Assembly (NCBI GenBank): GCA_013791905.1
Contig: VMSX01000021.1
Span: forward strand, 1 to 64,000
DNA length: 64,000 nucleotides
Direction of reading: 5' to 3'
DNA from: Rhodocyclaceae bacterium
Lineage (GTDB): Bacteria > Pseudomonadota > Gammaproteobacteria > Burkholderiales > Rhodocyclaceae
The notes under the pieces were generated by a model, which was not told the origin of the DNA, did no database searches, and saw only the letters and a program-made list of their open reading frames with translations. A program made the translations under genes and the position numbers. Positions 8,780 through 17,653 of the stretch are shown here, in pieces; within the stretch, counting starts at the first letter, position 1; the number at the start of each line of letters is the position of its first letter.

Positions 8780-9700
8780 TTATGCATCAAGTCGATTAGT
8801 GCCGTCAACAGCCTGTGCTGAATATTTTTGTATTGGTAGATGCGACGCCAAGCAGAGTTGCAGTTCTGCCGCCCAGTCAGGTTGCCGCAGCTTGAAGTCA
8901 TTCTGCAAGCGGTCGCAGTTCAGGCGGGAATTGGCTGGCCTGCGGGCTGGGGTGGGAAAGTCGGCGCTGGTGATACGGCGTAGCGGCGGGATCTTGTCGA
9001 GCAACCCGAGGCGATGGGCAGATGAAATGATTGCCGCGGCAAAGCCATGCCATGATGTCGCACCGGCGGCGACCAGATGATAGAGACCCTGCTGACCGGC
9101 ATATCTGGCGATTGCCAGTGCCGTGGTTTCGGCAATCATGCGGTTCCAGGTTGGGGCGCCGATCTGATCGGCGACGATGCGTAGTTCATCGCGTTCCTTG
9201 GCCAGCCTGAGCATGGTGCGCAAAAAATTCTGGCCGCGCAGGCCATAGACCCAACTGGTGCGAAAAATCAGGTGACGGCAACCGGTGGCTTGAATCGCCT
9301 GTTCGCCAGAGAGTTTGCTCTGGCCATACGAATTGATGGGGCAGGTAGTGTCATCTTCAACATAGGGCATGGGATTGCCGCCGTCGAAGACGTAGTCGGT
9401 CGAATAGTGGATGAGCAGGGCATCATGCTGTTTGGCTGCTTCTGCCAGAATGCCCGGCGCTGTGGCATTGATGGCGGTGGCGCGGTCGACTTCACTTTCA
9501 GCCTTATCGACTGCCGTGTAGGCCGCCGGATTGACGATGATGGCTGGATTCACATCGCGTAACACGGCACGGATCTGATCGGGGTTCGCCAGATCAAGCT
9601 GCGTCCGGTCAAGCGCGATCACTGTGCCGAGCGGTTGCAGTGTCCGTTGCAATTCCCAACCGACCTGCCCATGAATGCCGGTGAGCAGGATCCGGGTCAT
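8780..9700 (-). CDS. rfbD: dTDP-4-dehydrorhamnose reductase
   Basis: This enzyme performs the last step of dTDP-L-rhamnose synthesis, an NADPH-dependent reduction. The 306-residue protein has the Rossmann motif GIHGQVG at residues 8-14, STDYVFDG, and the catalytic YGQSK. The conserved C-terminal region ITSADFPTPARRPANSRL is present. Its start forms an ATGA overlap with rfbC. Rhamnose made by this operon is used in lipopolysaccharide or exopolysaccharide. Confidence 0.95.
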   Translation of the reverse strand: MTRILLTGIHGQVGWELQRTLQPLGTVIALDRTQLDLANPDQIRAVLRDVNPAIIVNPAAYTAVDKAESEVDRATAINATAPGILAEAAKQHDALLIHYSTDYVFDGGNPMPYVEDDTTCPINSYGQSKLSGEQAIQATGCRHLIFRTSWVYGLRGQNFLRTMLRLAKERDELRIVADQIGAPTWNRMIAETTALAIARYAGQQGLYHLVAAGATSWHGFAAAIISSAHRLGLLDKIPPLRRITSADFPTPARRPANSRLNCDRLQNDFKLRQPDWAAELQLCLASHLPIQKYSAQAVDGTNRLDA

Positions 9701-10239
9701 GGGTAGGTCTCTGCGCCTTGCAGGGGCGTGCCGGCGGCATCTTTGGCGGCAAGCAACGGCGTGGTTGTCAGCGGCCAGTCAATGGCGAGTGCGGGGTCGT
9801 TCCACAGCAGCGTACGTTCATGCTCGGGCGCATAGTAATCCGTGGCCTTGTAAATAAAGTCGGCGCTCTCGGAGAGCGTGAGAAAACCGTGGGCGAAACC
9901 AGGGGGGACCCAGAACATGCGCTGATTTTCTGCCGACAGGATAACGCCCGTCCAGCGCCCGAAGGTGGGGGATGACCTGCGTAAATCGACGGCGACATCG
10001 AAGACCGCGCCGCTGACGACGCGCACCAGTTTGCCTTGCGGTTGTTTGGTCTGGTAGTGCAGGCCGCGCAAGACACCCTGCTGTGAGCGCGAATGATTGT
10101 CTTGCACGAAGTCGACATCCAGTCCAAGTGCGGCAAAGCTACGGCGGTTCCAGCTTTCCAGAAAAAAACCACGTGTGTCGCCGAACACTTTGGGCTCAAG
10201 GATGAGTGCGTCCTTGACGGCTGTTGAAATGACTTGCAT
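9697..10239 (-). CDS. rfbC: dTDP-4-dehydrorhamnose 3,5-epimerase
   Basis: This enzyme is the cupin-fold epimerase, the third step of dTDP-L-rhamnose synthesis (180 residues). It carries the diagnostic segments KVFGDTRGFFLESWN, VQDNHSRSQQGVLRGLHYQ with the active-site histidine near residue 60, and WVPPGFAHGFLTLSE. The start codon overlaps the rfbA stop by one base (TGATG), so translation is likely coupled. Confidence 0.96.
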   Translation of the reverse strand: MQVISTAVKDALILEPKVFGDTRGFFLESWNRRSFAALGLDVDFVQDNHSRSQQGVLRGLHYQTKQPQGKLVRVVSGAVFDVAVDLRRSSPTFGRWTGVILSAENQRMFWVPPGFAHGFLTLSESADFIYKATDYYAPEHERTLLWNDPALAIDWPLTTTPLLAAKDAAGTPLQGAETYP

Positions 10240-11123
10240 CAGTACACCTTGTCACGTAACAGGCTTTGCAGGTAGGCACCGTAGCCGCTCTTGGCGAGTG
10301 GTGCGGCCAGTGCCTCAAACTGTGCGTCGCTAATCCAGCCCTGACGCCAGGCAATTTCCTCTGGGCAGGCGACCTTGAGGCCTTGCCGTTTTTCAAGGGT
10401 GGCGATGAACTGGCCGGCTTCGAGCAGCGAGTCATGCGTGCCGGTATCGAGCCAAGCCATGCCGCGCCCCATGATTTCCACATTAAGTTGGCCGGCGGCG
10501 AGGTAGTGCCGGTTGATGTCGGTAATTTCAAGCTCACCGCGGGGCGATGGTTTCAGTTGTGTGGCAATGTCGACCACTTGCGGATCATAGAAATACAGGC
10601 CGGTGACGGCATAGCGCGATTGCGGCCGCTGCGGTTTTTCTTCGATGCTGACGGCGCGGCGCTGCTCGTCGAAAGCGACGACACCATAGCGCTCCGGATC
10701 GGTGACGGCATAGGCGAACACCGTGGCGCCAGCACCACTGTGCGTTGCGCGTTGCAGTTGTTCTGACAGTTCATGGCCATAAAACAGGTTGTCGCCAAGC
10801 ACCAAGGCAGATGGCTGGCCGCCAATAAAGTTGCGACCGATGATGAAGGCCTGTGCGAGTCCATTGGGTGCAGCCTGCACGGCATACTGCAGATTGATGC
10901 CCCAAGCGGTTCCGTCGCCCAGTAGTTGCGCAAAGCGTGGCGTGTCCTGCGGCGTGGAAATCAGCAGGATTTCGCGGATGCCGGCCAGCATCAGTGTTGC
11001 CAACGGATAGTAGATCATCGGCTTGTCATAAACCGGCAACAACTGCTTGGACATGGCCAGCGTGGCGGGATGCAGCCGGGTGCCGGCACCGCCTGCGAGA
11101 ATGAGTCCTTTACGTGTCTGCAT
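10239..11123 (-). CDS. rfbA: glucose-1-phosphate thymidylyltransferase
   Basis: This enzyme joins dTTP and glucose-1-phosphate to give dTDP-glucose, the first step of the pathway. The 294-residue protein starts with [17 protein letters not shown], the nucleotide-binding signature, and has the family segments [19 protein letters not shown] and [11 protein letters not shown]. It lies nine bases downstream of rfbB in the order B-A-C-D. Confidence 0.96.
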   Translation of the reverse strand: MQTRKGLILAGGAGTRLHPATLAMSKQLLPVYDKPMIYYPLATLMLAGIREILLISTPQDTPRFAQLLGDGTAWGINLQYAVQAAPNGLAQAFIIGRNFIGGQPSALVLGDNLFYGHELSEQLQRATHSGAGATVFAYAVTDPERYGVVAFDEQRRAVSIEEKPQRPQSRYAVTGLYFYDPQVVDIATQLKPSPRGELEITDINRHYLAAGQLNVEIMGRGMAWLDTGTHDSLLEAGQFIATLEKRQGLKVACPEEIAWRQGWISDAQFEALAAPLAKSGYGAYLQSLLRDKVY

Positions 11124-11132
11124 GGTTATGGC

Positions 11133-12197
11133 TCAGCGTTGGGTGTAATTTTGATCAATCCATTGACGGTATGCGCCGCTTTGGACTTGCGCTGTCCACT
11201 CGGTGTTATCCAGATACCAGGTAACAGTCTTTTCAATGCCGCTGGTGAAAGTCTCAAGCGGTATCCAGCCCAGTTCGCGGTGAATCTTGCCGGCGTCAAT
11301 GGCGTAGCGTTGGTCATGCCCGGGACGGTCGGCGACATATGTCTTCAACTCGGCATGATGTCGTCCCGCGCCTCTCGGTTGCTGTTGGTCGAGCAGGTCG
11401 CAAAGCGTATCGATCACTTGCAGATTGGTCATTTCATTGCGTCCGCCAATGCAATAGGTTTCGCCCGGCCGACCCTGTTCAAATACGAGTTGCAAAGCGC
11501 GTGCATGGTCATCAACATACAACCAGTCCCGCACGTTGTCGCCTTTACCGTAGATTGGCAGCGGCTTGCCAGCTACGGCGTTCCCGATCATCAGCGGAAT
11601 CAGTTTTTCCGGAAACTGGTAGGGGCCGTAGTTGTTTGAACAGTTGGTGATGAGTGTCGGCAGGCCGTAGGTGTGCTGCCAGGCTCGCACCAGATGGTCG
11701 GAGGCGGCTTTCGAGGCGGAGTAGGGCGAGCGGGGATCATAGGCGGATGCTTCATCGAACCGGCCGGTAGGCCCCAAGCTGCCGAATACCTCGTCGGTCG
11801 AGACATGGTGGAAGCGAAAGGCGCTACGTGCCGACTCACCCAGGCTGCTCCAATAGGCGCGCGTCGCTTCAAGCAAAGTGTAGGTGCCAACAACATTGGT
11901 CTGAATGAAATCGCCCGGTCCGTGTATTGATCGATCGACGTGCGATTCGGCCGCCAGATGGATGATGCCGTCAGGTTGGTATTCGGTAAGCAGAGCATCC
12001 ATCGCCTGACGGTCGCAGATGTCGTTATGGTGAAAAATATGTCGCGGGTCGCGTCTGGCATCGGCCAGCGATGATAGATTGCCCGCATAGGTCAGTTTGT
12101 CGATATTAATGATGCGCCAGTCACTCTTGGCGATGAGCAGACGAATTAGCGCTGAGCCGATAAAGCCGGCCCCGCCGGTGATGAAAACAGTCTTCAC
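11133..12197 (-). CDS. rfbB: dTDP-glucose 4,6-dehydratase
   Basis: This enzyme performs the second step, converting dTDP-glucose to the 4-keto-6-deoxy sugar with bound NAD. The 354-residue protein has TGGAGFIGS at residues 7-15, the catalytic STDEVFG near residue 134 and YSASK near residue 160. It starts with GTG, preceded by a good AGGGAG ribosome-binding site. Only ten bases separate it from the upstream diguanylate cyclase gene, so the two could share a message. Confidence 0.96.
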   Translation of the reverse strand: MKTVFITGGAGFIGSALIRLLIAKSDWRIINIDKLTYAGNLSSLADARRDPRHIFHHNDICDRQAMDALLTEYQPDGIIHLAAESHVDRSIHGPGDFIQTNVVGTYTLLEATRAYWSSLGESARSAFRFHHVSTDEVFGSLGPTGRFDEASAYDPRSPYSASKAASDHLVRAWQHTYGLPTLITNCSNNYGPYQFPEKLIPLMIGNAVAGKPLPIYGKGDNVRDWLYVDDHARALQLVFEQGRPGETYCIGGRNEMTNLQVIDTLCDLLDQQQPRGAGRHHAELKTYVADRPGHDQRYAIDAGKIHRELGWIPLETFTSGIEKTVTWYLDNTEWTAQVQSGAYRQWIDQNYTQR

Positions 12198-12207
12198 GGG
12201 CTACTCC

Positions 12208-13995
12208 CTATGCAGCTAAAACGCGATTTTTCCCCGCGCGCTTGGCCAGATACATGGCACCGTCGGCACGTTGGATTACTTCCATGGCTTGTTCATCTGC
12301 ACCAAGTTCGGCAACGCCACAACTGAAGGTAATCAGAACCTTGTCGTTGTTGTTCAGGAAAAAGCGCCGCGTCAGTTCGCGTTGTACGCGCACCATGACG
12401 CTGATGGCGCTTTCCAGCGCCGTATCCGGCAGGATGACGACAAATTCTTCGCCGCCATAGCGTGCCAATGTATCTTCGGGGCGAATGGCTTCGCGCACCA
12501 CCTTGCTTAGATGCACCAATGCTGCGTCACCAGCCGTATGGCCCAGACTGTCGTTGAGTTTCTTGAAGTTGTCGATATCGAGGAGTGCCAAGCACAGCTT
12601 GCTGTTGTGGCGCCTGGCGCGGGACAACTCGGTGTCGAGCGCGTCATTCATGCCTTTGCGGTTGAGCACGCCGGTTAGCGGGTCATATCGCACCAACTCG
12701 CTTGCGATGACCAGAGCGTCTTGCAGGCGCTGAACTTCGCGTTCGGCCTCGCTGACCTTGCTGCGCATCTGGATCAAATCGTCACGCGCACGCTGGGCAT
12801 TGAGCTGGATGAGCCGCGTCTCGCGCATCACCTCTTCCAGAACTTCCGACAGGCCCGCGATGTCGTTGGCCTTGCTGATCTTGTCGGCGCAGCGCCCGAT
12901 TTTTTCGTGGTAATCGCCGGTGGATTCGGAAAGATCAGCCAGTCGATCGACAAAGGTTGCCAGCATCAGCTTGATCTGGTCTTTTGCATCGAGCAGGCTC
13001 TTTTTCAGGGCGCTTTGTTTGTAGATCACATCTTTCATGCGCCGCTCGACATCGTCGAGGCGCCGCAGATTGAGCGGCTGGTTGACCAGTTCGAGCACTA
13101 CGGCGATCTGGCCTTGCAGACTCTGGTCGTCCAGCACCAGTTCGTTGATGTTGTCGATGATCAGGTGCAAGAGATGCAGCAACGCCGACTTCATTTCAGC
13201 CTGATCTTCAACCGCAAAGTTCAGTCGATAGCTGAAGCGTTTGATATTGGTGATAAATGTTGTGATGTCATTGGTGTTCGCGGCGCTGCGCGCGCTGGTG
13301 GCCAGCCGGGTCGCTTCTTTACCCAACTCCGGCGTGTCGGCAAGTAGCGTGCTGATTGAGCTTTCGAGAAGCTGTGCGAGTAGATCGAGCAGTTCGCCCG
13401 TGGCGCCTTTAACGAGATCAGAGGGCCGCGGCTGAATCGCCTGGGAAATAGTCGGCGCTGGTGGGGCGGCGGCCGAACCTTCCGTTGCGGCGGGGGAATC
13501 GCTGGCAAGTGAGCTGGCCAAGGAACCTTCGAGTCCAGCCGACTGCGACCAGTTCTTCAGCAAGCCTTGCAGGCGGGTATGCAGCAGATCCGGTGCGGCA
13601 GAAGAGGCAAGCACATGATCGAGAGCCTCGCGCTTGCGCGCCGGGGTCAGATCAGCCTGGCGGGCCTCCAGACGCGTTAGCAAGTCGCGGATCAGCGTTG
13701 ACCAGTTAGGTGATTCTGCAGCTGTTTTATTCAGCAGATCAGCCAGGGCGGTAGTGAGACTGTCCCAGTTTTTATCGCTGACCGCACTGTCAATCTGGCG
13801 CACAAAGCGCAATTGTTCAGGGGTGTTGCGCGGCAAGCTGCCGACGAGCGCCTTGAGGGATTTTTCAGGAAAATCCTCGGTTATGGCCGTTCCGGCAATT
13901 TCGTTATAGAACGCACGATAGTTGTCGGGCGTTGGTGGCGTGCGCTGCAGGGCGAGCCGTTTCAGCGTCTCGCGTGCGGTTTCTGAGGGGTTCAT
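12208..13995 (-). CDS. GGDEF-domain diguanylate cyclase
   Basis: This protein makes cyclic di-GMP from two GTP. Of its 595 residues, the last 170 or so form a GGDEF domain with an intact RYGGEEF active site and an RPED inhibitory site five residues before it, so it should be active and product-inhibited. The long N-terminal region is helical and charged and is split by an Ala/Pro linker encoded partly by a dispersed-repeat copy at 13449-13472. A coiled coil precedes the catalytic domain. No membrane segment is visible. Its place between a two-component pair and the rhamnose operon suggests a link to surface polysaccharide, which is inference. Confidence 0.93.
   Translation of the reverse strand: MNPSETARETLKRLALQRTPPTPDNYRAFYNEIAGTAITEDFPEKSLKALVGSLPRNTPEQLRFVRQIDSAVSDKNWDSLTTALADLLNKTAAESPNWSTLIRDLLTRLEARQADLTPARKREALDHVLASSAAPDLLHTRLQGLLKNWSQSAGLEGSLASSLASDSPAATEGSAAAPPAPTISQAIQPRPSDLVKGATGELLDLLAQLLESSISTLLADTPELGKEATRLATSARSAANTNDITTFITNIKRFSYRLNFAVEDQAEMKSALLHLLHLIIDNINELVLDDQSLQGQIAVVLELVNQPLNLRRLDDVERRMKDVIYKQSALKKSLLDAKDQIKLMLATFVDRLADLSESTGDYHEKIGRCADKISKANDIAGLSEVLEEVMRETRLIQLNAQRARDDLIQMRSKVSEAEREVQRLQDALVIASELVRYDPLTGVLNRKGMNDALDTELSRARRHNSKLCLALLDIDNFKKLNDSLGHTAGDAALVHLSKVVREAIRPEDTLARYGGEEFVVILPDTALESAISVMVRVQRELTRRFFLNNNDKVLITFSCGVAELGADEQAMEVIQRADGAMYLAKRAGKNRVLAA
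13449..13472 (+). repeat. dispersed repeat copy in the GGDEF gene
   Basis: It reads GTCGGCGCTGGTGGGGCGGCG, two changes from the consensus. On the coding strand it gives AAPPAPTIS in a linker. Confidence 0.65.
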
Positions 13996-14082
13996 GCTGG
14001 AAAAGGTGGTTCGCTACGGAAACGGAGGGTGCGCCGTGGTTCGACTGAGATATTGATGTTCATGACCGAAGCAGCGTGAGCC

Positions 14083-14724
14083 TTACTCGACCAAGCCATG
14101 GCGCAGGCCGTAGTGGATGAGCTCAGCTGTGCTTTTCAGCCCCATCTTCTCCAGCAGCCGGGCCCGATAGGTGCTGACGGTGGCTACGCCAAGATTGAGT
14201 TCATCGGCGATCTGCGTCAGGGGCATGCCCTTGGCGATCAGCACCAGCACCTGATATTCGCGGTCGGTGATGCGTTCGTGCGGCAGCTTTTCGGTATCGT
14301 CCGAGATCGCATCTACCAGTTGCTGCGCAACCCCTGGACTGACATATTTTTTGCCACCGGCAACCTGACGAATCGCCGTGACCAACTGGTCGGGTGCGCT
14401 TTGTTTGGTAAGGTATCCGGAGGCGCCGGCTTTCAGTGCCCGCAGGGCATACTGCTCTTCGGGATGCATGCTGAGGATGAGTACGGGGAGACGCGGAAAT
14501 TCGCGTTTGAGCTGCTTCAGGGTGTCGATGCCGTTGCGATTTGGCATCGAAATATCCAGAAGAAATACATCCCATTCATTCTGACGCGCCAATAGCAGGG
14601 CATCTACACCATCATCGGCCTCGCCGGCGACCAGCAGATCTTCCGTTTCGGAAAAAATCTGCTTGAAGCCCTGGCGGACGATCGCATGGTCGTCGGCGAT
14701 CAGGACGCGTATTTTTTCGGACAT
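14083..14724 (-). CDS. NarL/UvrY-family response regulator
   Basis: The 213-residue regulator has a receiver domain with the DD pair in IADDHAIVRQGF, the phospho-acceptor aspartate in VFLLDISMPNRNG and the switch lysine in GYLTKQSA. It ends in a LuxR-type helix-turn-helix (ITDREYQVLVLIAKGMPLTQ and onward). It follows its kinase by 13 bases on the same strand, so the two form one operon. The target genes are unknown. Confidence 0.93.
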   Translation of the reverse strand: MSEKIRVLIADDHAIVRQGFKQIFSETEDLLVAGEADDGVDALLLARQNEWDVFLLDISMPNRNGIDTLKQLKREFPRLPVLILSMHPEEQYALRALKAGASGYLTKQSAPDQLVTAIRQVAGGKKYVSPGVAQQLVDAISDDTEKLPHERITDREYQVLVLIAKGMPLTQIADELNLGVATVSTYRARLLEKMGLKSTAELIHYGLRHGLVE

Positions 14725-14737
14725 GGCGATTCAGTGT

Positions 14738-16258
14738 TCAAAATAGATCCCGTTGGATGACTTCTTCGTATTCGGCGGGCAGGGCGTCATCGCCGCGCAG
14801 CAGAGGCACCTTCAGCAGCAAATGGGCGCCGCCCTGCTCGGCTGTGGCAATGTGGAACCCGCCGTTGAGACTTTGCACACGTTCGCGGATGCCGCGCAAG
14901 CCGAAAGATTTCGGTTTGTCCATATCTTGCTCGGCGATGCCGCGACCGTTGTCGCGAATCTCGATGGTGATGTTACCGTTTTCGCGCTTGAGGCGCACAA
15001 CAACGAGCGAGGCGTGCGCATGTTTGGCGACGTTGGTTAATGCTTCCTGGACGATGCGGAACAATGCCAAAGAGGTATTTGGGTCAAGATCTATTCCGTC
15101 ATCGCATTGTGCGCGACAGGTTATGCCCGTGCTATGGCCGAAATCTTCGGCTTGACACTCGATGGCCGCTGCGAGGCCGAATTCCTTGAGAATGCCCGGG
15201 CGTAACTGGCGCGCGACGCGACTGGCAGTTCCCATGGCCTGATCAAGCAGCTTCTCGATGGAGTGTGCCTTGGGACTCAGGTTGACTGGCAGCTTGCTGG
15301 CCAGCAGGGCGGCTTCGATTTTCAGCCTGACCAGAATGCTGCCCAGTTCGTCATGAATGTCCCGCGCAATCCGCTCGCGTTCCTCCTCCTTTGCCGTTTC
15401 CAGGTGAAACGATAGCGCGGCCAATTGGGCGCGCGACTCCCGTAGGGCGGCCTCGGTGTTTTTGGTTTTGGTGATGTCGGTGGCAATGCCGGTCCACAGC
15501 ACCGTACCCTCGTCGTTACGGTGCGGCAGTGAGCGCATGTCAATCCATCGATCCCCACTTTTCAAGCGCCCCTCCCAGATCAGGGCGTTGCCAGAATGGG
15601 CAGATTCTGTCAGTGCATCCAGTAACGGCTTGCGATCATCGACAAACAACGTATCGAAAAACCGCTGTGCCGCACCACGCAATTCATGCTGCTTGACACC
15701 CAGCAGCCGCACCGATCCCTCACTGACATAAAGAAAGCGGTATTTGCCCGTGGTTTCACGTTGCAGGTTGAATACCAGCCCCGGCAGATTGGATGCCAAG
15801 GCACGAAAACGCGCTTCGCTATCGTGCAGCATTTCCAGTGCGGCACGGTGGTCGGCGCGGTTACCGGCTTCGCGTATTTCACGTTCTACGGCAAAAGCCA
15901 GGCGGCTGAGGCGGTCGAAAAATACAACATCATGGGCGCCGCCGCGCAGCGCCTTGATTGCCGTACGCTGATCATCCGGTTCGGCGACGATGATCAGCGG
16001 AGTATCCAGGCGCTGATCGCGCAGTGTCTTCAGGGTGGTGGTCGGTGTGCAGGCGACGTGGTTGAGACAATGCAGGACAGCATCCCAGTGCTGCTCGCGT
16101 AGCAGACCGCGCAAGGCGGCGATGCTTGGAGCAGCGGTAAATTGGGGTCTGCGCACCTCGCCCTGCCAGCTTTCCTCCAACTGCTCGACCATTGCCGCAG
16201 TACTGCAAACAACCAGCAGTCTCATGGAGTTATCTTGGGCAGTAGTGGCGGTCTGCAT
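14738..16258 (-). CDS. PAS sensor histidine kinase with degenerate receiver (HisKA_3 type)
   Basis: This is the cognate kinase of the NarL-like regulator. The first 120 residues resemble a CheY fold (LLVVCSTAAMVEQLEESW and onward), but the position of the phospho-acceptor aspartate is not acidic (AVLHCLNHV), so this domain is probably a pseudo-receiver. A PAS domain follows, then a HisKA_3 dimerisation helix with the histidine in ERIARDIHDELGSI, and an ATPase domain with IRDNGRGIAE and SFGLRGIRERV. No membrane segments are seen, so it is cytoplasmic. The first possible ATG (16345) lies inside tRNA-Thr and is rejected; 16258 is used, and 16225 (MRLLVVCS) is also reasonable. Confidence 0.88.
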   Translation of the reverse strand: MQTATTAQDNSMRLLVVCSTAAMVEQLEESWQGEVRRPQFTAAPSIAALRGLLREQHWDAVLHCLNHVACTPTTTLKTLRDQRLDTPLIIVAEPDDQRTAIKALRGGAHDVVFFDRLSRLAFAVEREIREAGNRADHRAALEMLHDSEARFRALASNLPGLVFNLQRETTGKYRFLYVSEGSVRLLGVKQHELRGAAQRFFDTLFVDDRKPLLDALTESAHSGNALIWEGRLKSGDRWIDMRSLPHRNDEGTVLWTGIATDITKTKNTEAALRESRAQLAALSFHLETAKEEERERIARDIHDELGSILVRLKIEAALLASKLPVNLSPKAHSIEKLLDQAMGTASRVARQLRPGILKEFGLAAAIECQAEDFGHSTGITCRAQCDDGIDLDPNTSLALFRIVQEALTNVAKHAHASLVVVRLKRENGNITIEIRDNGRGIAEQDMDKPKSFGLRGIRERVQSLNGGFHIATAEQGGAHLLLKVPLLRGDDALPAEYEEVIQRDLF

Positions 16259-16337
16259 GAATTTGAGCAATAGAACTGGAGTGATCAATTGTAGAGGAAC
16301 GAGGCTGGGACGGTCGGATATAATCCACTCCGAAAGT

Positions 16338-16413
16338 GCCGGCATAGCTCAGTTGGTAGAGCAACCGCCTTGTAAGCGGTAGGTCCCCAGTTCGAGTCCG
16401 GGTGTCGGCACCA
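16338..16413 (+). tRNA. tRNA-Thr (TGT), island attachment site
   Basis: This is a 76-nt cloverleaf with encoded CCA, anticodon loop CTTGTAA, acceptor stem GCCGGCA/TGTCGGC, and a sequence close to the E. coli UGU tRNA-Thr. The last 50 bases (16364-16413) are repeated at 39421-39470 with one mismatch, showing that a mobile island entered through the 3' half of this gene. Confidence 0.95.
16364..16413 (+). repeat. attL: 50-bp direct repeat in the tRNA-Thr 3' end
   Basis: This 50-bp segment, from the anticodon stem to the CCA end, recurs at 39421-39470. Identity is 49 of 50; the only difference is C16387 against A39444. It marks the left end of the island and keeps the tRNA gene functional after integration. 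Confidence 0.9.
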
Positions 16414-16773
16414 TATAATCAGTAAGTTAGGCAGTTTCTCGGTGTGGCCTGAGTACTTTTATGGCTTCTGTGTAGTGGTTGTGTAGGATTATCCAGTCAA
16501 TTTAGACCTGTTTTTCCCGTACCGCCAGCGCCGACTATTGCGCTTCGGTTGATGCCTTTCGGTGCTCTTTAAATGTGTGGTTACGGTGATCAACATTACC
16601 CAATCCAGAGCAATTGGGTCGAGTAATTCCACCTTGCAGCCGATCATTTATTTGGTGCTGCTGGTGCATGGCGTGGAAGACACCACCGTGCCAGTGAGTG
16701 ATGCCCATACCGTCCATGTCGTGCCGTCGTAAAGGGGGCCAACCAATGATTTCTGCTTCTGGCGTAGTGGTAT
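16414..16773. other. intergenic stretch inside the left island edge; possible hydrolase remnant
   Basis: No intact gene is visible. A reading frame on the plus strand ending at 16732 carries YLVLLVHGVEDTTVPVSDA, which resembles the C-terminal strand and catalytic-Asp region of an alpha/beta hydrolase, but nothing upstream continues the fold. It may be a gene scar. A reverse-oriented copy of the chromosomal dispersed repeat lies at 16519-16539. Confidence 0.3.
16519..16539 (-). repeat. dispersed repeat copy just right of tRNA-Thr
   Basis: On the minus strand it reads AGTCGGCGCTGGCGGTACGG, one change from the consensus. It is the only copy found between the two att sites and lies 106 bases from the left one. 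Confidence 0.65.
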
Positions 16774-17429
16774 TCAGATCTCTGAAATCACCATGTCGGC
16801 AGGAAGTCTTGATTTTGGCAACGTGGCGTTGAAGTCCTCCGGGCTGCGATAGCCGAGCGTAGCAAGCACCACGCTGGTGAGTCCCTTCTCGCGCAAACCG
16901 AGTTCTTCATTGAGGATACGGCTGTCGAAGCCCTCGATCGGTGTGGCATCGATGCCCAGCGTGGCGGCGCCCAACAGCAAGGTGCCAAGCGCCAGATAAA
17001 CCTGCTTCTCCATCCAGTGCTGTGTGTCCCTGAAGTCGAAGCGGTGGAGATTGGCGTAAAAGCTGCGGCTCTTGAGCTGGGCTGCCTTGCCTTCAGCGTT
17101 CGGGAAGCGACCGTCACGGTCTTCCTGATCGGTGATCGCAGTGATTTGTGCTTCATCCATCGTTGTCCGTGAGCAGAACACCACGACATGCGAAGCGTTC
17201 AAAATCTTCGGGCCGTTGGCGGAGAAGACCGCATGTTCAGTCGCCTTGGCAATTCGTGCCTTGCTTGCGTCGCTGGAAGCGATGATGAAATGCCACGGTT
17301 GCGAATTCACGGAGGAGGGGGCGTGGCGCAACAATGTATTGAGTTGCTCGACCTGTTCGGCAGAAATCCTGCGGCCTGGATCGTGGCTTTGCAGGTGTGA
17401 CGGGTCAGTGCGATTTTGGCAATGTCCAT
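16774..17429 (-). pseudogene. nfsB: NfsB-like oxygen-insensitive nitroreductase, frameshifted near N-terminus
   Basis: NfsB enzymes are FMN-dependent NAD(P)H reductases of nitroaromatics and dihydropteridine. From residue 15 on, the protein matches the E. coli NfsB family: APSSVNSQPWHFIIASS, NASHVVVFC, GIDATPIEGFDSRIL and FNATLPKSRLP. The expected N-terminus MDIAKIALTRHTCKA is encoded from ATG 17429 but in another frame; one base is missing at 17383-17384, just before DPGRRISAEQ. An in-frame start at 17454 bypasses the break but gives an unrelated N-terminus. Either the gene is inactivated or the base is a sequencing error. Confidence 0.8.
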
Positions 17430-17653
17430 CTGGAATCTCCCGAAATAATGTCATTGTACGGAATCGTAAATTCTCCGAATTCTGAATTACATGCGACTAT
17501 CGGCCATCAAGAGACATTTGAGTGCATCAACGTTGCGTTGAACGAATGGCGGCAAGCTGATCTCCAACCTGCCTTTCAACAGCATCAGCCCTAGGCCTCC
17601 TGGTCCGGAAAAACGGACCTTCGGTATTTATCGTTTCACTTACTCGCGAAGGG

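Noticed and set aside
8957-8980. Copy of the dispersed repeat in rfbD
   Set aside because: The match is weaker (GTCGGCGCTGGTGATACGGCG), and the encoded ITSADFPTPARR is the conserved RfbD sequence, so coding constraint explains it.
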